A stretch of 64,000 bases of DNA, from contig AP019702.1 in the NCBI GenBank assembly GCA_006739055.1, positions 2,877,388-2,941,387 of the forward strand. The letters run 5' to 3'. The notes under the pieces are model-generated. The model was not told the origin of the DNA. It saw nothing but the letters and a program-made list of their open reading frames with translations, and did not search any database. A program made the translations under genes and the position numbers. Source of the stretch: Allostella vacuolata (GTDB taxonomy: Bacteria > Pseudomonadota > Alphaproteobacteria > ATCC43930 > Allostellaceae). Shown here piece after piece: positions 35,931 to 43,845 of the stretch. Every line of letters starts with the position of its first letter. Position 1 is the stretch's first letter.

Positions 35931-36575
35931 TCAGGTGGTCTGCGGTGCCAGCTTGATCGAGCAGCCGTAGGCGCGGGTGACCGGGGTTTCCACCGCCTTG
36001 CCGGCGACCACCGCGGCCACCGCCGGGCGGACATAGTTGGCGGCCGTCTTCAGCGTCTCGGGGTTGGCGCTCGGCTTGTCGTCGATGGCGCCCATGTAGC
36101 GCAGCGCGCCCGCGCCATCGATGACGTACATGTGCGGGGTCACCTGGGCGGCGTAGGCACGGCCGGCCGTGCCCTTCGGATCGAGCAGGACATGCGCCGG
36201 CACGGCCTTGCGCTTTTCCGACAGCTCCTGGGCCTGGGCCGGGGTGACGTGGCCCTGCTCGCCGGGCGGCGAGGAGACGATGGTCAGCCACACCACCCCC
36301 TGGTCCCTGGCCTCGCGCTGCAAGGCCTGCATGTTGTCGCCGTTGTAGTGCTTGCGGACGAACGGGCAGTCATGGTTGGTCCATTCGAGGACCACGACCT
36401 TGCCCTTGAACTGCGACAGGCTGACTGTCTCGCCGGTGGCGCTGACGGCCTGGAAGTCGGGGGCGGGGCTGCCGATCGCCGGAGCCGCCTGGGCCGGGCG
36501 GACGGTGAGCAAGCCCGGCACGGCGCCCGCGGCGGTGGCAACGGCGGCGCCGGTGAGAAACGTCCTGCGATCCAT
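35931..36575 (-). CDS. Exported redoxin/thioredoxin-fold protein
   Basis: A 214-residue protein with a twin-arginine-type leader (MDRRTFLTGAAVATAAGAVPG) and cleavage near AQA. The mature domain is an AhpC/TSA-like redoxin (APDFQAVSATGETVSLSQFKGKVVVLEWTNHDCPFVRKHY). The single cysteine of DCPF lies where thioredoxins have CxxC, so it may be a peroxidase or one-Cys reductase rather than a disulfide exchanger. A further Cys occurs near the C-terminus (YGCSIK). Confidence 0.85.
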   Translation of the reverse strand: MDRRTFLTGAAVATAAGAVPGLLTVRPAQAAPAIGSPAPDFQAVSATGETVSLSQFKGKVVVLEWTNHDCPFVRKHYNGDNMQALQREARDQGVVWLTIVSSPPGEQGHVTPAQAQELSEKRKAVPAHVLLDPKGTAGRAYAAQVTPHMYVIDGAGALRYMGAIDDKPSANPETLKTAANYVRPAVAAVVAGKAVETPVTRAYGCSIKLAPQTT

Positions 36576-36722
36576 GTCTCGTCGGTCCTTTCCGGACGGT
36601 GAAGCTCCTGCTGCCGATATAGCGGCCGGCCCGCCGCGATCAACCGTCCGGTCGAAGCGAAACTGGCGCCGGCCGGGGCCGGCCGATATCCTTCCGCGCG
36701 ATCGCAGAACAGGGAGGATTCG

Positions 36723-37316
36723 ATGCCGGCATATCCCGGAACGGTGGACTGGTCGGGCGAGAACCCGGGCATGTACCTGAAGGACGACCCGGACGGGCCG
36801 TTCGTCACGCTGCTGAGCTTCTTCCGCGTGGTGCTGTCGCCGCACGGCCGCGGCCATGCCCTCTTGATGCTGCGCCGCCCGCAGGATGCGGGCCACGCCG
36901 AGAACGTCTGCCTGACCGACAACGAGCCGCTGGCGCGCTGGCTGGTTGCCGACTACGCGTCCAACTTCGGCGCCTTCAAGGGCACGCCCGGAATGCAGGG
37001 GCTGCGCTACGCCAGCCTCGATTCGGTCGCAACCTCGGGCGATGCCGCCTCGACCTACACCGAGACCGTGACGGGCGACGGGCTCGAGGTCGCCATGTCC
37101 TGGTCGGAGATCGGCCAGCCCTTCGCGCTGGAACTGCCGCTTTCGCACTCGGCCACCGGCAAGCACATCATGCTGAGCCTGTTCGCCGGGGCCGGGAAGG
37201 CGCTCGCCACGGTCAACGGCGCGGCGCTGCCGGGCAAGCCGATCCCGCGCGACATGGTGGGCAAGCCGATCACCAGCGCCTTCCTCGCCTTCTCGGAGAC
37301 CTGGATCCGTCCCTGA
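36723..37316 (+). CDS. Unrecognised cytosolic protein
   Basis: A 197-residue protein I cannot place. No signal peptide or membrane segment is seen; it is rich in short beta-prone segments (VTLLSFFRVVLSPHGRGHALLMLRR; TYTETVTGDGLEVAMSW; HIMLSLFAGAGKALATVNG). GGAGGATTC precedes ATG 36723, codon use matches its neighbours, and it has clear 5' and 3' limits, so it is a real gene. It is divergent from the redoxin gene and convergent with azlD. Confidence 0.7.
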   Translation: MPAYPGTVDWSGENPGMYLKDDPDGPFVTLLSFFRVVLSPHGRGHALLMLRRPQDAGHAENVCLTDNEPLARWLVADYASNFGAFKGTPGMQGLRYASLDSVATSGDAASTYTETVTGDGLEVAMSWSEIGQPFALELPLSHSATGKHIMLSLFAGAGKALATVNGAALPGKPIPRDMVGKPITSAFLAFSETWIRP

Positions 37317-37346
37317 TTCGGGGGGCCGGGCCGGCGGGTGGCGGCG

Positions 37347-37664
37347 CTACATCACCGCCCGCAGCGCGGCCACACCGGCGATGCCGGCCACGATCGCCGC
37401 CAGATCGTGGCCGGTGACCTTCATCGCCACCGCGGCGATGGCGGTGCCGATCAGTTCCGGCAGGCCGCCGCGGGCGACCATCGGGGCGAGCAGCGAGATG
37501 ATGACCGCGCCCGGAATGTGGCGCAGCCACGCCTCCACCCGGCGCGACATCGGCATCCAGCGCATCATCCAGAAGCCGCCCGCGCGCATGGCGTAGCTCG
37601 CGACCGCCATGCCGATGATGGCCACGGCGGCCAGCGGGTCGATCGACCACGGGTCAGCGCCCAT
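37347..37664 (-). CDS. azlD: AzlD-family branched-chain amino acid export subunit
   Basis: A 105-residue membrane protein with three or four hydrophobic segments (IIGMAVASYAMRAGGFWMM; IPGAVIISLLAPMVA; GTAIAAVAMKVTGHDLAAIVAGIAGVAAL). Small partner of AzlC in exporting branched-chain or related amino acids. It overlaps azlC by 11 bases. Confidence 0.92.
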   Translation of the reverse strand: MGADPWSIDPLAAVAIIGMAVASYAMRAGGFWMMRWMPMSRRVEAWLRHIPGAVIISLLAPMVARGGLPELIGTAIAAVAMKVTGHDLAAIVAGIAGVAALRAVM

Positions 37665-38355
37665 CGCGGATCGCGCCTGCAATGGAGCCGGCGAGCGCCC
37701 CGGCGATGACGTGCCAGAAGCCCGGCACCAGCGCATGCACCAGGATCGCGGTTGCCGCCGCCACCGTCCACGGCATCGCGTCGCCGCGCCCGTGCCACAG
37801 CTTGACGAGGACGGCGGCGAAGAAGGCGACGATCGTGAAGTCGAGGCCCCAGGTCCTGGGGTCGCCGATCGCGGCCCCCGCGGCATGACCGATCGCGGTC
37901 GAGGCGACCCAGGTGGACAGCATGAAGATGCCGCTGCCCATCAGCACCGCCCCCTCGCGCTCGCCGCGCTGGAACGCCTGGAGCTGCAGCGGCCAGTTGG
38001 TATCGGTCAGGAAGAAGAGCGAGCCATAGGCCTGCCGGCGGCGCATCCGGCTGTACCAGGGCCGCAGGGACGCCCCCATCAGCAGGTAGCGGGCATTGAC
38101 GATGAGCGTCGCCACGATCACGGCGAAGATCGGCACCGGGCTGCCCCAGATGCCGACGGCGACGAACTGGGCGGACCCGCCGAAGACCAGCGTGCTCATG
38201 ACCGTCGCCTCGGCCAGGGTCAGCCCCGCCTGGCGGGCGGCGACGCCGAAGACCAGGCCGAAGGCGACGCTGCTGAGCGCCATCGGCATCGCGTCCCACG
38301 CGCCGGCAAGGGCGCCCGACCGGGTGAAGGTGACCGGCCGCAGATGATCGCTCAT
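37654..38355 (-). CDS. azlC: AzlC-family amino acid exporter large subunit
   Basis: A 233-residue membrane protein with the AzlC signature: MALSSVAFGLVFGVAARQAGLTLAEATVMSTLVFGGSAQF, then NARYLLMGASLRP and LTDTNW. It pairs with AzlD. Its start overlaps the upstream stop by 4 bases (ATGA), so it is coupled to the unknown gene at 38352-38906 and to the dehalogenase-like hydrolase before that. Confidence 0.94.
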   Translation of the reverse strand: MSDHLRPVTFTRSGALAGAWDAMPMALSSVAFGLVFGVAARQAGLTLAEATVMSTLVFGGSAQFVAVGIWGSPVPIFAVIVATLIVNARYLLMGASLRPWYSRMRRRQAYGSLFFLTDTNWPLQLQAFQRGEREGAVLMGSGIFMLSTWVASTAIGHAAGAAIGDPRTWGLDFTIVAFFAAVLVKLWHGRGDAMPWTVAAATAILVHALVPGFWHVIAGALAGSIAGAIRDGR

Positions 38356-38906
38356 GCCGGCAGCGGTCCCTCGACGTGGAAGGACTCCTCGACCGGCCGC
38401 TCCAGGATCCGGTCGGCGATGTCGCGCTTGCCCGCACTCCAGACCCGCATCTCGTCGGCATCGAGCAGGCGGGCGAAGCCGCGCCGCGCCATCTGCGAGT
38501 ATCCCTCGGGCACGATGCCGTCGCGCAGGACCAGGACCAGCCGCCGGCCCTCGTACTCGACCGCGAAATAATAGTGGCCGTCGAAGGACTCCGGGCCGAT
38601 GCCGATGCGGCGGTCGACGATCACCCGCCGGTCGGAGAAGGCGCGGGTCAGGTACTCGAACCCGTCGACGACGCCGGGCGGGTCGAGCCCGAGCACCAGG
38701 CGGATCTTCCGCCGGTCGAGCGGCCCTCCGCCGCCCAGCCGTTCCGTCGCGGTGCGGATGACGACGAAGGCTTGGGCCAGCCCGTTGAAGAAGTCGCGCC
38801 CGTGATAGCGGGCGAGGTCGTCCATGGTGACGTCGTGGACGAACGGCCCATCGGCGATGCGAAGGGCGGCGATGCGAAGGGCGGCGATGCGCAGGACCCC
38901 GGTCAT
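38352..38906 (-). CDS. Unrecognised protein with N-terminal LRIAA repeats
   Basis: A 184-residue protein of unknown function, coupled by 4-base overlaps to both the hydrolase upstream and azlC downstream. Near the N-terminus a 5-residue unit LRIAA is repeated three times through a 15-bp DNA repeat. The rest is mixed alpha/beta with charged segments (GHYYFAVEYEGRRLVLVLRDGIVPEGYSQMARRGFARLLDADE). No signal peptide or membrane segment is visible. The tight coupling suggests it works with the hydrolase or the exporter. Confidence 0.75.
   Translation of the reverse strand: MTGVLRIAALRIAALRIADGPFVHDVTMDDLARYHGRDFFNGLAQAFVVIRTATERLGGGGPLDRRKIRLVLGLDPPGVVDGFEYLTRAFSDRRVIVDRRIGIGPESFDGHYYFAVEYEGRRLVLVLRDGIVPEGYSQMARRGFARLLDADEMRVWSAGKRDIADRILERPVEESFHVEGPLPA
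38851..38895. repeat. Three 15-bp tandem repeats inside a gene
   Basis: Units at 38851-38865, 38866-38880 and 38881-38895 follow the pattern GCGGCGATGCGAAGG with one or two changes each. The 15-bp length keeps the reading frame and yields the LRIAA repeats in the minus-strand gene. Such tandem units can vary in number by slippage. Confidence 0.8.
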
Positions 38907-39793
38907 GCGGCGGCCGGGTGCTGGAGGAAGGCGCGGAGCGCCTCCCAGGTCTCCTCCGGCGCCTCCTCGGCCAGGTAGTGGCCGCTGACGATGGCCCGGC
39001 CGGAGACGTCGCGGGCGCGCTCGCGCCACTCGGCGATCGGGTCGAAATGGGCGCCGACGATGCCGGCCGCCCCCCACAGGGCCAGCATCGGGCACTCGAT
39101 GCGCCGGTCGAGGTCGGCCTCGTCATGCTCCAGGTCGATGGTGGCCGCCGCCCGGTAGTCCTCGCAGATGGCGTGGATGGTGCCGGGCAGGTGGTAGCAG
39201 CGGCGATACTCCTCCATCGCCTCGGGGTCGAAGATGCCGGCCGTGGTCGGCTGGCGCTTCTGCATGTGCCAGGCGAGGTAGAAGTCCGGGTCGGCCTGGA
39301 TCATCCGTTCCGGCAGGTCGAAGGGCTGGGTCAGGAAGAACCAGTGATAGTAGGGCTGGGCCCAGGCATGGGTGATCTGCCGGTACATCGACCGGGTCGG
39401 GATGATGTCGAGGGCGGCGAACGCCCGCACCCGCGCCGGATGGTCCAGGCACAGGCGATGGCCGACGCGCGCGCCGCGGTCGTGCCCGACCAGGGCGAAG
39501 CGGTCGAAGCCGAGGGCGGCCATCAGCTCGACCTGGTCGGCGGCCATGGCGCGCTTGGAGTAGGGGGCGTGGCTGGGGTCGCTCTCAGGCTTGGCGCTGT
39601 CGCCGTAGCCGCGCAGGTCGCTGGCGACGACGGTGAAGTCGCGGGCGAGGAGCGTCGCCACCCGGTGCCACATGGCATGGGTCTGCGGGTGGCCGTGCAG
39701 CAGGAGCACGGGCGGCCCGCTGCCGCCCACGACATAGCGGATCGGGCCGGCGCCCGTGGCGGCGTCGCCCGTGCGGAATCCTTCGAACAGCAT
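38903..39793 (-). CDS. Alpha/beta hydrolase, fluoroacetate dehalogenase-like
   Basis: A 296-residue alpha/beta hydrolase with the haloacetate dehalogenase pattern. The nucleophile Asp105 is in VGHDRGAR, Arg106 and Arg109 match the carboxylate-binding arginines (Arg111 and Arg114 of the Rhodopseudomonas enzyme), and the fluoride-pocket residues His150-Trp151 (YYHWFF) and Tyr213 (CEDYRA) are conserved. The general-base His is His272 in SGHYLAEE. These together match the known fluoroacetate dehalogenase set better than ordinary epoxide hydrolases, although haloacid or epoxide substrates remain possible. It heads a coupled unit with an unknown gene and azlCD. Confidence 0.85.
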   Translation of the reverse strand: MLFEGFRTGDAATGAGPIRYVVGGSGPPVLLLHGHPQTHAMWHRVATLLARDFTVVASDLRGYGDSAKPESDPSHAPYSKRAMAADQVELMAALGFDRFALVGHDRGARVGHRLCLDHPARVRAFAALDIIPTRSMYRQITHAWAQPYYHWFFLTQPFDLPERMIQADPDFYLAWHMQKRQPTTAGIFDPEAMEEYRRCYHLPGTIHAICEDYRAAATIDLEHDEADLDRRIECPMLALWGAAGIVGAHFDPIAEWRERARDVSGRAIVSGHYLAEEAPEETWEALRAFLQHPAAA

Positions 39794-39992
39794 GGGGGCT
39801 CCTCCGGGGATCGGGCGCGCATCCTGCCCGAGCCTCGCCTTCGCTGCCACTGCCGCCGTCGATGCCGAGAAAAACTTGAACCGGATTCCCCGGAGGCGGG
39901 GCCGCGGAGGGGTCCTGGGCGGCCCCGCCCGAGGCCGCCATCGAGCGTCGCGCCGCCGCGGCGCGCTGAGCTGCGCGCCGCGGCGACTCCGT
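39794..39992. other. 199-base gap between the hydrolase unit and the phn operon
   Basis: No gene is seen. It contains two strong hairpins read at the end of the phn operon (39918-39939 and 39954-39985) and an AT-richer stretch around 39860-39885 that could hold the promoter of the hydrolase unit; no clear -35/-10 pair is recognised. Confidence 0.5.
39954..39985 (-). terminator. Perfect 13-bp hairpin at the end of the phn operon
   Basis: CGCCGCGGCGCGC (39954-39966) and GCGCGCCGCGGCG (39973-39985) are exact inverted copies with a 6-base loop, starting 8 bases after the last phn-operon stop on the minus strand. A second hairpin (GGCGGCC at 39918-39924, GGCCGCC at 39933-39939) follows. No T-tract is present; it probably marks the 3' end of the transcript. 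Confidence 0.55.
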
Positions 39993-40538
39993 TCAGGCGC
40001 GGCGCACCTGCTCCGCCAGTTCGCGATAGTGCGACAGCGGCGGCGTCGCCAGGCCCTCGACCTTGCCGATATCGTCCCAGCGGCGGACGGCGACCGCCGC
40101 CCGCGCATAGGGCTGGGCGATGAAGCGGTCCGCGTCTTCCTTGTCGAACACGCCGCCCTGCAGCTCCAGGCTGCGGACCGAGGCCGGCGACAGGGTGGAG
40201 AAGTAGCTGCCCTCCGCGTGGCAGAGCCAGCGCTTGGCGTCGACATGCAGGCGCACCGGCTCGGTGACGTCCGGGCCGAACCAGCGGTCGAGGATCGCCG
40301 CGCCGGAGAATTCATGGCGGTCGTCGATGCCGCGCAAGGCCGCGTCGTCGCCCAGGTCGTGGATCAGGTGCCCGACATCGTGCAGCAGGGCGGCCACCAC
40401 GGAGGCGGGCGCGGCACCTTCCTGCTCGGCCAGCTGGGCGCATTGCAGGGCGTGCTCGAGCTGGCTCACCGCCTCCTGCCCGTACTGCTCGGCCCCGGCC
40501 TTCTCCAGCACGGCGAACAGGTCGTCGAACGTCTCCAT
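39993..40538 (-). CDS. PhnZ-like HD-domain oxygenase of the phosphonate operon
   Basis: A 181-residue HD-domain protein of the phosphonate-operon HDIG group. Tyr19 and Glu22 (YGQEAVSQ), His29 (LEHALQ), His53-Asp54 (LLHDVGH) and His75 match residues Tyr24, Glu27, His34, His58-Asp59 and His80 of the diiron oxygenase PhnZ with a constant offset of 5; a later His98 and an Asp in RRWDDIGK complete the set. PhnZ-type enzymes cleave the C-P bond of alpha-hydroxylated phosphonates using a mixed-valent diiron centre. No PhnY hydroxylase is nearby, so its substrate may come directly from the medium. It begins 11 bases after the PPOX gene. Confidence 0.88.
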   Translation of the reverse strand: METFDDLFAVLEKAGAEQYGQEAVSQLEHALQCAQLAEQEGAAPASVVAALLHDVGHLIHDLGDDAALRGIDDRHEFSGAAILDRWFGPDVTEPVRLHVDAKRWLCHAEGSYFSTLSPASVRSLELQGGVFDKEDADRFIAQPYARAAVAVRRWDDIGKVEGLATPPLSHYRELAEQVRRA

Positions 40539-40549
40539 ATTCCGATTCC

Positions 40550-41188
40550 TCAGTAGAGGGTTGCCCGGACGCGCGCCGGCAGGGCCGCGTCGTACTCGTC
40601 GCCGCCGAGCCGGTCGGCGCTCAGTGCCGCCAGGATCCGGCCGCCGCTCGGCAGGGCGGAGCGGGGGACATGGCGCTCCGGGTCCCACAGGGCGGAGCGC
40701 ACGATGGCGCGGGAGCACTGGAAGAAGACCAGTTCCACCTTGACCACCATGACCGACCGCGGCGCCTTGCCGTCGACGGCGAAGCGCGCCATCAGGGCCG
40801 GATCGACCGACAGCTGGGCCCGGCCGTTGACCCGCAGGGTCTCGCCGACGCCGGGGACGAGGAACAGGAGCGCCACGCGCGGGTCGCGGAGGATGTTGCG
40901 CAGGCTGTCGATGCGGTTGTTGCCGCGCCGGTCGGGGATCAGCAGGGTGTGCTGGTCCTCGACCACCACGAACCCCGCGGCATCGCCGCGCGGCGAGGTG
41001 TCGAGCCGGCTGTCGCCGTTGGTCGCCAGCACGAAGAACGGCGCGGCCTCGATGAACGGGCGATAGACCGGGTGGATGTGGTCCGCCTCCTTGACGATGG
41101 AGGTCTCGGTCGGGGTGCCGTAGAGGCGCTCCAGCACCGCCACGTCCCGGATCACATGGGGGTCCGGGATGATGCCGCCGTCGTTCAT
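40550..41188 (-). CDS. PPOX-type flavin/F420-fold protein in the phn operon
   Basis: A 212-residue pyridoxamine 5'-phosphate oxidase-like split-barrel protein (FVLATNGDSRLDTSPRGDAAGFVVVEDQHTLLIPDRRGNNRIDSLRNIL). It resembles the MSMEG_1061-type family. The IDSLRNIL and GNNRIDS elements belong to the cofactor-binding barrel. Its start overlaps the phnM stop by 4 bases (ATGA), so it is coupled to phosphonate breakdown, but no role in the C-P lyase pathway is established. It could reduce or oxidise an intermediate, or protect the oxygen-sensitive PhnJ system. Confidence 0.85.
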   Translation of the reverse strand: MNDGGIIPDPHVIRDVAVLERLYGTPTETSIVKEADHIHPVYRPFIEAAPFFVLATNGDSRLDTSPRGDAAGFVVVEDQHTLLIPDRRGNNRIDSLRNILRDPRVALLFLVPGVGETLRVNGRAQLSVDPALMARFAVDGKAPRSVMVVKVELVFFQCSRAIVRSALWDPERHVPRSALPSGGRILAALSADRLGGDEYDAALPARVRATLY

Positions 41189-42327
41189 GCCACTCTCCGT
41201 CCTTCGCGCCAGACCGCGCGCGCGATCGGCAGCCCGTCGCATTCCTGCACCCGCACCATGTCGGCCAGCCTCCCCGCCGCCAGCCGGCCGCGGTCATCGA
41301 GCCCGACCGCGGCGGCCGGGATGTCGGAGACCGTGGCGACCGCATCGGGCAGGGCCATGCCGGTCGGCGCGCGGGCCAGCAGGAACGCCCCGTGCAGCAG
41401 GCTCTGGGGATAGTAGTCCGACGACAGGATGTCGACGAGGCCGAGCCCGGCCAGCTCGGCCGCGGCGACATTGCCGGAGTGGGATCCGCCGCGCACCAGG
41501 TTGGGGGCGCCCATCATCACCTTCATGCCGGCGCCATGGGCGGCCGACGCGGCCTCGACCGTGGTCGGGAACTCGGCGATGACCATGCCGGCCGCGACCG
41601 ATTCCGCGACATGGGCCAGCGTCGCGTCGTCGTGGCTGGCGAGCGGCCAGCCGCGCTCGCGGCACAGCGCGGTCATCCAGGCGCGGTGCGGCCCGCTGAA
41701 CTCCGCCGCCAGCGCTTTGCGGTGGGTGGCGAAGCGCTCGTACTCGGCGTCGTCGACGGCGTGGCGCTTCTGGTAGTTGCGGCGATAGGCGGCCTCGTCG
41801 GCGTACTGCCGCTGGCCCGGCGTGTGGTCCATCAGCGAGACCAGCCGGACCAGCGGGTTGTCCTTGTAGCCGTCGAACAGCTCGCGCACGTCGGGCTCGC
41901 TCACCTCGATGCGCATGTGCAGGAAATGGTCGGCCCTCAGCATCCGGTGCCGGATGGCGCTTTCCAGGCCGGTCAGAGTGACCTCCAGGCTGCGGCGGCG
42001 CTGCGTCCCGGCGATCACGTCGCCGACCGCCACCGAATCGAACACCGTGGTGATGCCGCAGCCGGCGACCAGCGTGTCGTGGGCGACGATCGCGGCTTCC
42101 GGCGGCCACTGCACCCGCGGCCGCGGGGTCAGGTGCTTCTCCAGGTTGTCGGTGTGCAGCTCGACCAGCCCCGGCAGCAGGTAGTCGCCGTCCAGGCGCA
42201 GGGCGCCCGGCACCGCGGTCGATCCCCGCTGGATCTCGGCGATGCGGCCGTCGCGGACGACCAGGGTGCCGTCGAAGACGTCGTCGCGGGTGACGATGCG
42301 GGCGTCGGTCAGGATCGTTTCGGTCAT
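41185..42327 (-). CDS. phnM: Alpha-D-ribose 1-methylphosphonate 5-triphosphate diphosphatase, operon copy
   Basis: A 380-residue amidohydrolase that removes pyrophosphate from ribose 1-phosphonate 5-triphosphate before C-P cleavage. Metal-site sequence LLPGLVELHTDNLEKHLTPRP is typical of C-P lyase-operon PhnM, followed by ASHDDATLAH and GAPNLVRGGSHSGNVAAAEL. The start at 42327 (MTETILTDA) begins the domain. It lies 16 bases after phnL and is coupled to the PPOX gene. A second PhnM lies at 47852. Confidence 0.95.
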   Translation of the reverse strand: MTETILTDARIVTRDDVFDGTLVVRDGRIAEIQRGSTAVPGALRLDGDYLLPGLVELHTDNLEKHLTPRPRVQWPPEAAIVAHDTLVAGCGITTVFDSVAVGDVIAGTQRRRSLEVTLTGLESAIRHRMLRADHFLHMRIEVSEPDVRELFDGYKDNPLVRLVSLMDHTPGQRQYADEAAYRRNYQKRHAVDDAEYERFATHRKALAAEFSGPHRAWMTALCRERGWPLASHDDATLAHVAESVAAGMVIAEFPTTVEAASAAHGAGMKVMMGAPNLVRGGSHSGNVAAAELAGLGLVDILSSDYYPQSLLHGAFLLARAPTGMALPDAVATVSDIPAAAVGLDDRGRLAAGRLADMVRVQECDGLPIARAVWREGRRVA

Positions 42328-42343
42328 GCGGGGGTAAGGCAGT

Positions 42344-43069
42344 CTAGGCCGCCATGGCGGGCGGCCGCATGGCGATGACGCGGTCGGCCACAGCCTCGCG
42401 CACCTCGGCGTCGTGGAAGATGCCGAGCAGGGCGGCACCCCGTCCCTTCGCCTCGGCGATCAGGGCCATCACGGTGCGGCGGTTGTCGGCGTCCAGCGCC
42501 GCCGTCGGCTCGTCCAGCAGCAGCACCGGGAAGTCAACGACGAAGCCGCGGGCGAGGTTGATGCGCTGCTGCTCGCCGCCCGAGAAGGTGGCGGGCGGCA
42601 GCGACCAGAGCCGTTCCGGGATGCGCAGGCGCGACAGCAGCCGCTCGGCGCGGTGCTCGGCCTCGGCCAGGCTCATGCCGACCGCGCGGGCGGGCTCCGC
42701 CACGACGTCGATCGCCGGCACCCGCGGGATGACGCGCAGGAACTGGCTGACATAGCCCAGCGTGTGCCGGCGCAGCTCCAGGATCTTTTGCGGCGTGGCC
42801 GTGGCCACGTCGACGACCTGGCCGCGATGGCGCACGCGGATGCTGCCCTTCTGGGCCCGATAGTTGCCGTAGACGAGGCGCAGCAGCGAGCTCTTGCCGG
42901 CGCCGGACGGACCGTTCAGGGCGACGCACTCGCCCGGAGCCACTTCCAGGTTCATGCCCGACAGCACCGGCAGCACCACGCCGCCCTGGACATGGAGGGT
43001 GAACTGCTTGCCGAGGCCGGTGACGGCCAGCGCGAATTCAGGGGCGGGGGGCACGGCGTTCGGGCTCAT
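42344..43069 (-). CDS. phnL: Phosphonate C-P lyase system protein PhnL
   Basis: A 241-residue ABC-type ATPase. Walker A is GPSGAGKSSLLR, signature FSGGEQQRINLARG and Walker B VLLLDEPTAALD. PhnL-specific sequence includes the ILELRRHTLGYVSQFLRVIPRVPAIDVVAEP segment. PhnL is not a transporter; it works with PhnGHI in coupling phosphonate to the ribose of ATP. Its start overlaps the phnK stop by 4 bases. Confidence 0.96.
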   Translation of the reverse strand: MSPNAVPPAPEFALAVTGLGKQFTLHVQGGVVLPVLSGMNLEVAPGECVALNGPSGAGKSSLLRLVYGNYRAQKGSIRVRHRGQVVDVATATPQKILELRRHTLGYVSQFLRVIPRVPAIDVVAEPARAVGMSLAEAEHRAERLLSRLRIPERLWSLPPATFSGGEQQRINLARGFVVDFPVLLLDEPTAALDADNRRTVMALIAEAKGRGAALLGIFHDAEVREAVADRVIAMRPPAMAA

Positions 43070-43845
43070 GGATGCAGGATCGAGGCGACGAGAAGCTGGG
43101 TGTAGGCGTGCTGCGGGTCGTCCAGCACCTGGTCGGTCAGCCCTTCCTCTACCACGCTGCCGGCGCGCATCACCATCAGGCGATGGGCCAGCAGGCGGGC
43201 GACGGCCAGGTCGTGGGTGACGACCACCACCGACAGGCCGAGATCGGCGACCAGCCCGTGCAGCAGGTCGAGCAGGCGCGCCTGGACCGAGACGTCGAGG
43301 CTGCCGGTCGGCTCGTCCATGAAGACCAGGCGCGGCGACGAGACCAGGTTGCGGGCGATCTGCAGGCGCTGCAGCATCCCGCCCGAGAAGGTGCGCGGCA
43401 TGTCGTCGATGCGGTCGCGGGCGATCTCCACCCGGCCCAGCCAGTCGAGCGCGGAGGCCCGGATGCGGCCGTAGTTGCGCGCACCCACCGCCATCAGCCG
43501 TTCGCCGACATTGGCCCCGGCGCTGACCCCCATGCGCAGGCCTTCGACCGGATGCTGGTGGACGATGCCCCAGTCGGTGCGCATCAGCAGGCGGCGGCGC
43601 GGCTCGGACAGGGCGAAGATGTCGCGCGGGCCCTCGTCGCGCGTCGCATAGACGACCTGGCCGGCGTCGGGCTCCAGCTGGGCCGACAGGCACTTCAGCA
43701 GCGTCGTCTTGCCCGACCCGGATTCGCCGACGATGCCGAGCACCTCGCCGGGCCAGAGGTCGAACGAGACGTCGCGGCAGCCGATGCGGGCGCCGTAGCG
43801 CCGGGTCAGGCCGCGAACCTGGAGCAACGGGGTGGCCGCCATCAT
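43066..43845 (-). CDS. phnK: Phosphonate C-P lyase system protein PhnK
   Basis: A 259-residue ABC-type ATPase with Walker A GESGSGKTTLLK, Q-loop WGIVHQHPVEGLRMGVSAGANVGERL (typical of PhnK), signature FSGGMLQRLQIARN and Walker B LVFMDEPTGSLD. It binds the PhnGHIJ core complex. Two adjacent methionine codons are possible starts; 43845 keeps the ATGA overlap with phnJ. Confidence 0.96.
   Translation of the reverse strand: MMAATPLLQVRGLTRRYGARIGCRDVSFDLWPGEVLGIVGESGSGKTTLLKCLSAQLEPDAGQVVYATRDEGPRDIFALSEPRRRLLMRTDWGIVHQHPVEGLRMGVSAGANVGERLMAVGARNYGRIRASALDWLGRVEIARDRIDDMPRTFSGGMLQRLQIARNLVSSPRLVFMDEPTGSLDVSVQARLLDLLHGLVADLGLSVVVVTHDLAVARLLAHRLMVMRAGSVVEEGLTDQVLDDPQHAYTQLLVASILHP

Noticed and set aside
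31978-36291. A very long open frame (over 1400 codons) on the minus strand opposite the RND pump
   Set aside because: It mirrors the pump gene in a GC-rich genome, is made of Arg/Asp/Gly/His-rich low-complexity sequence and has no family features. The plus-strand pump is unmistakable.
40550-41188. PPOX gene as pyridoxine 5'-phosphate oxidase PdxH
   Set aside because: It lacks PdxH sequence blocks and its location and pattern fit the general PPOX-like family, so vitamin B6 synthesis is not supported.
42344-43845. phnK and phnL as ATPases of the ATPase-less importer at 24230-26786
   Set aside because: Both have C-P lyase-specific sequence, lie inside the phn operon and belong to the lyase complex, not to an import channel.
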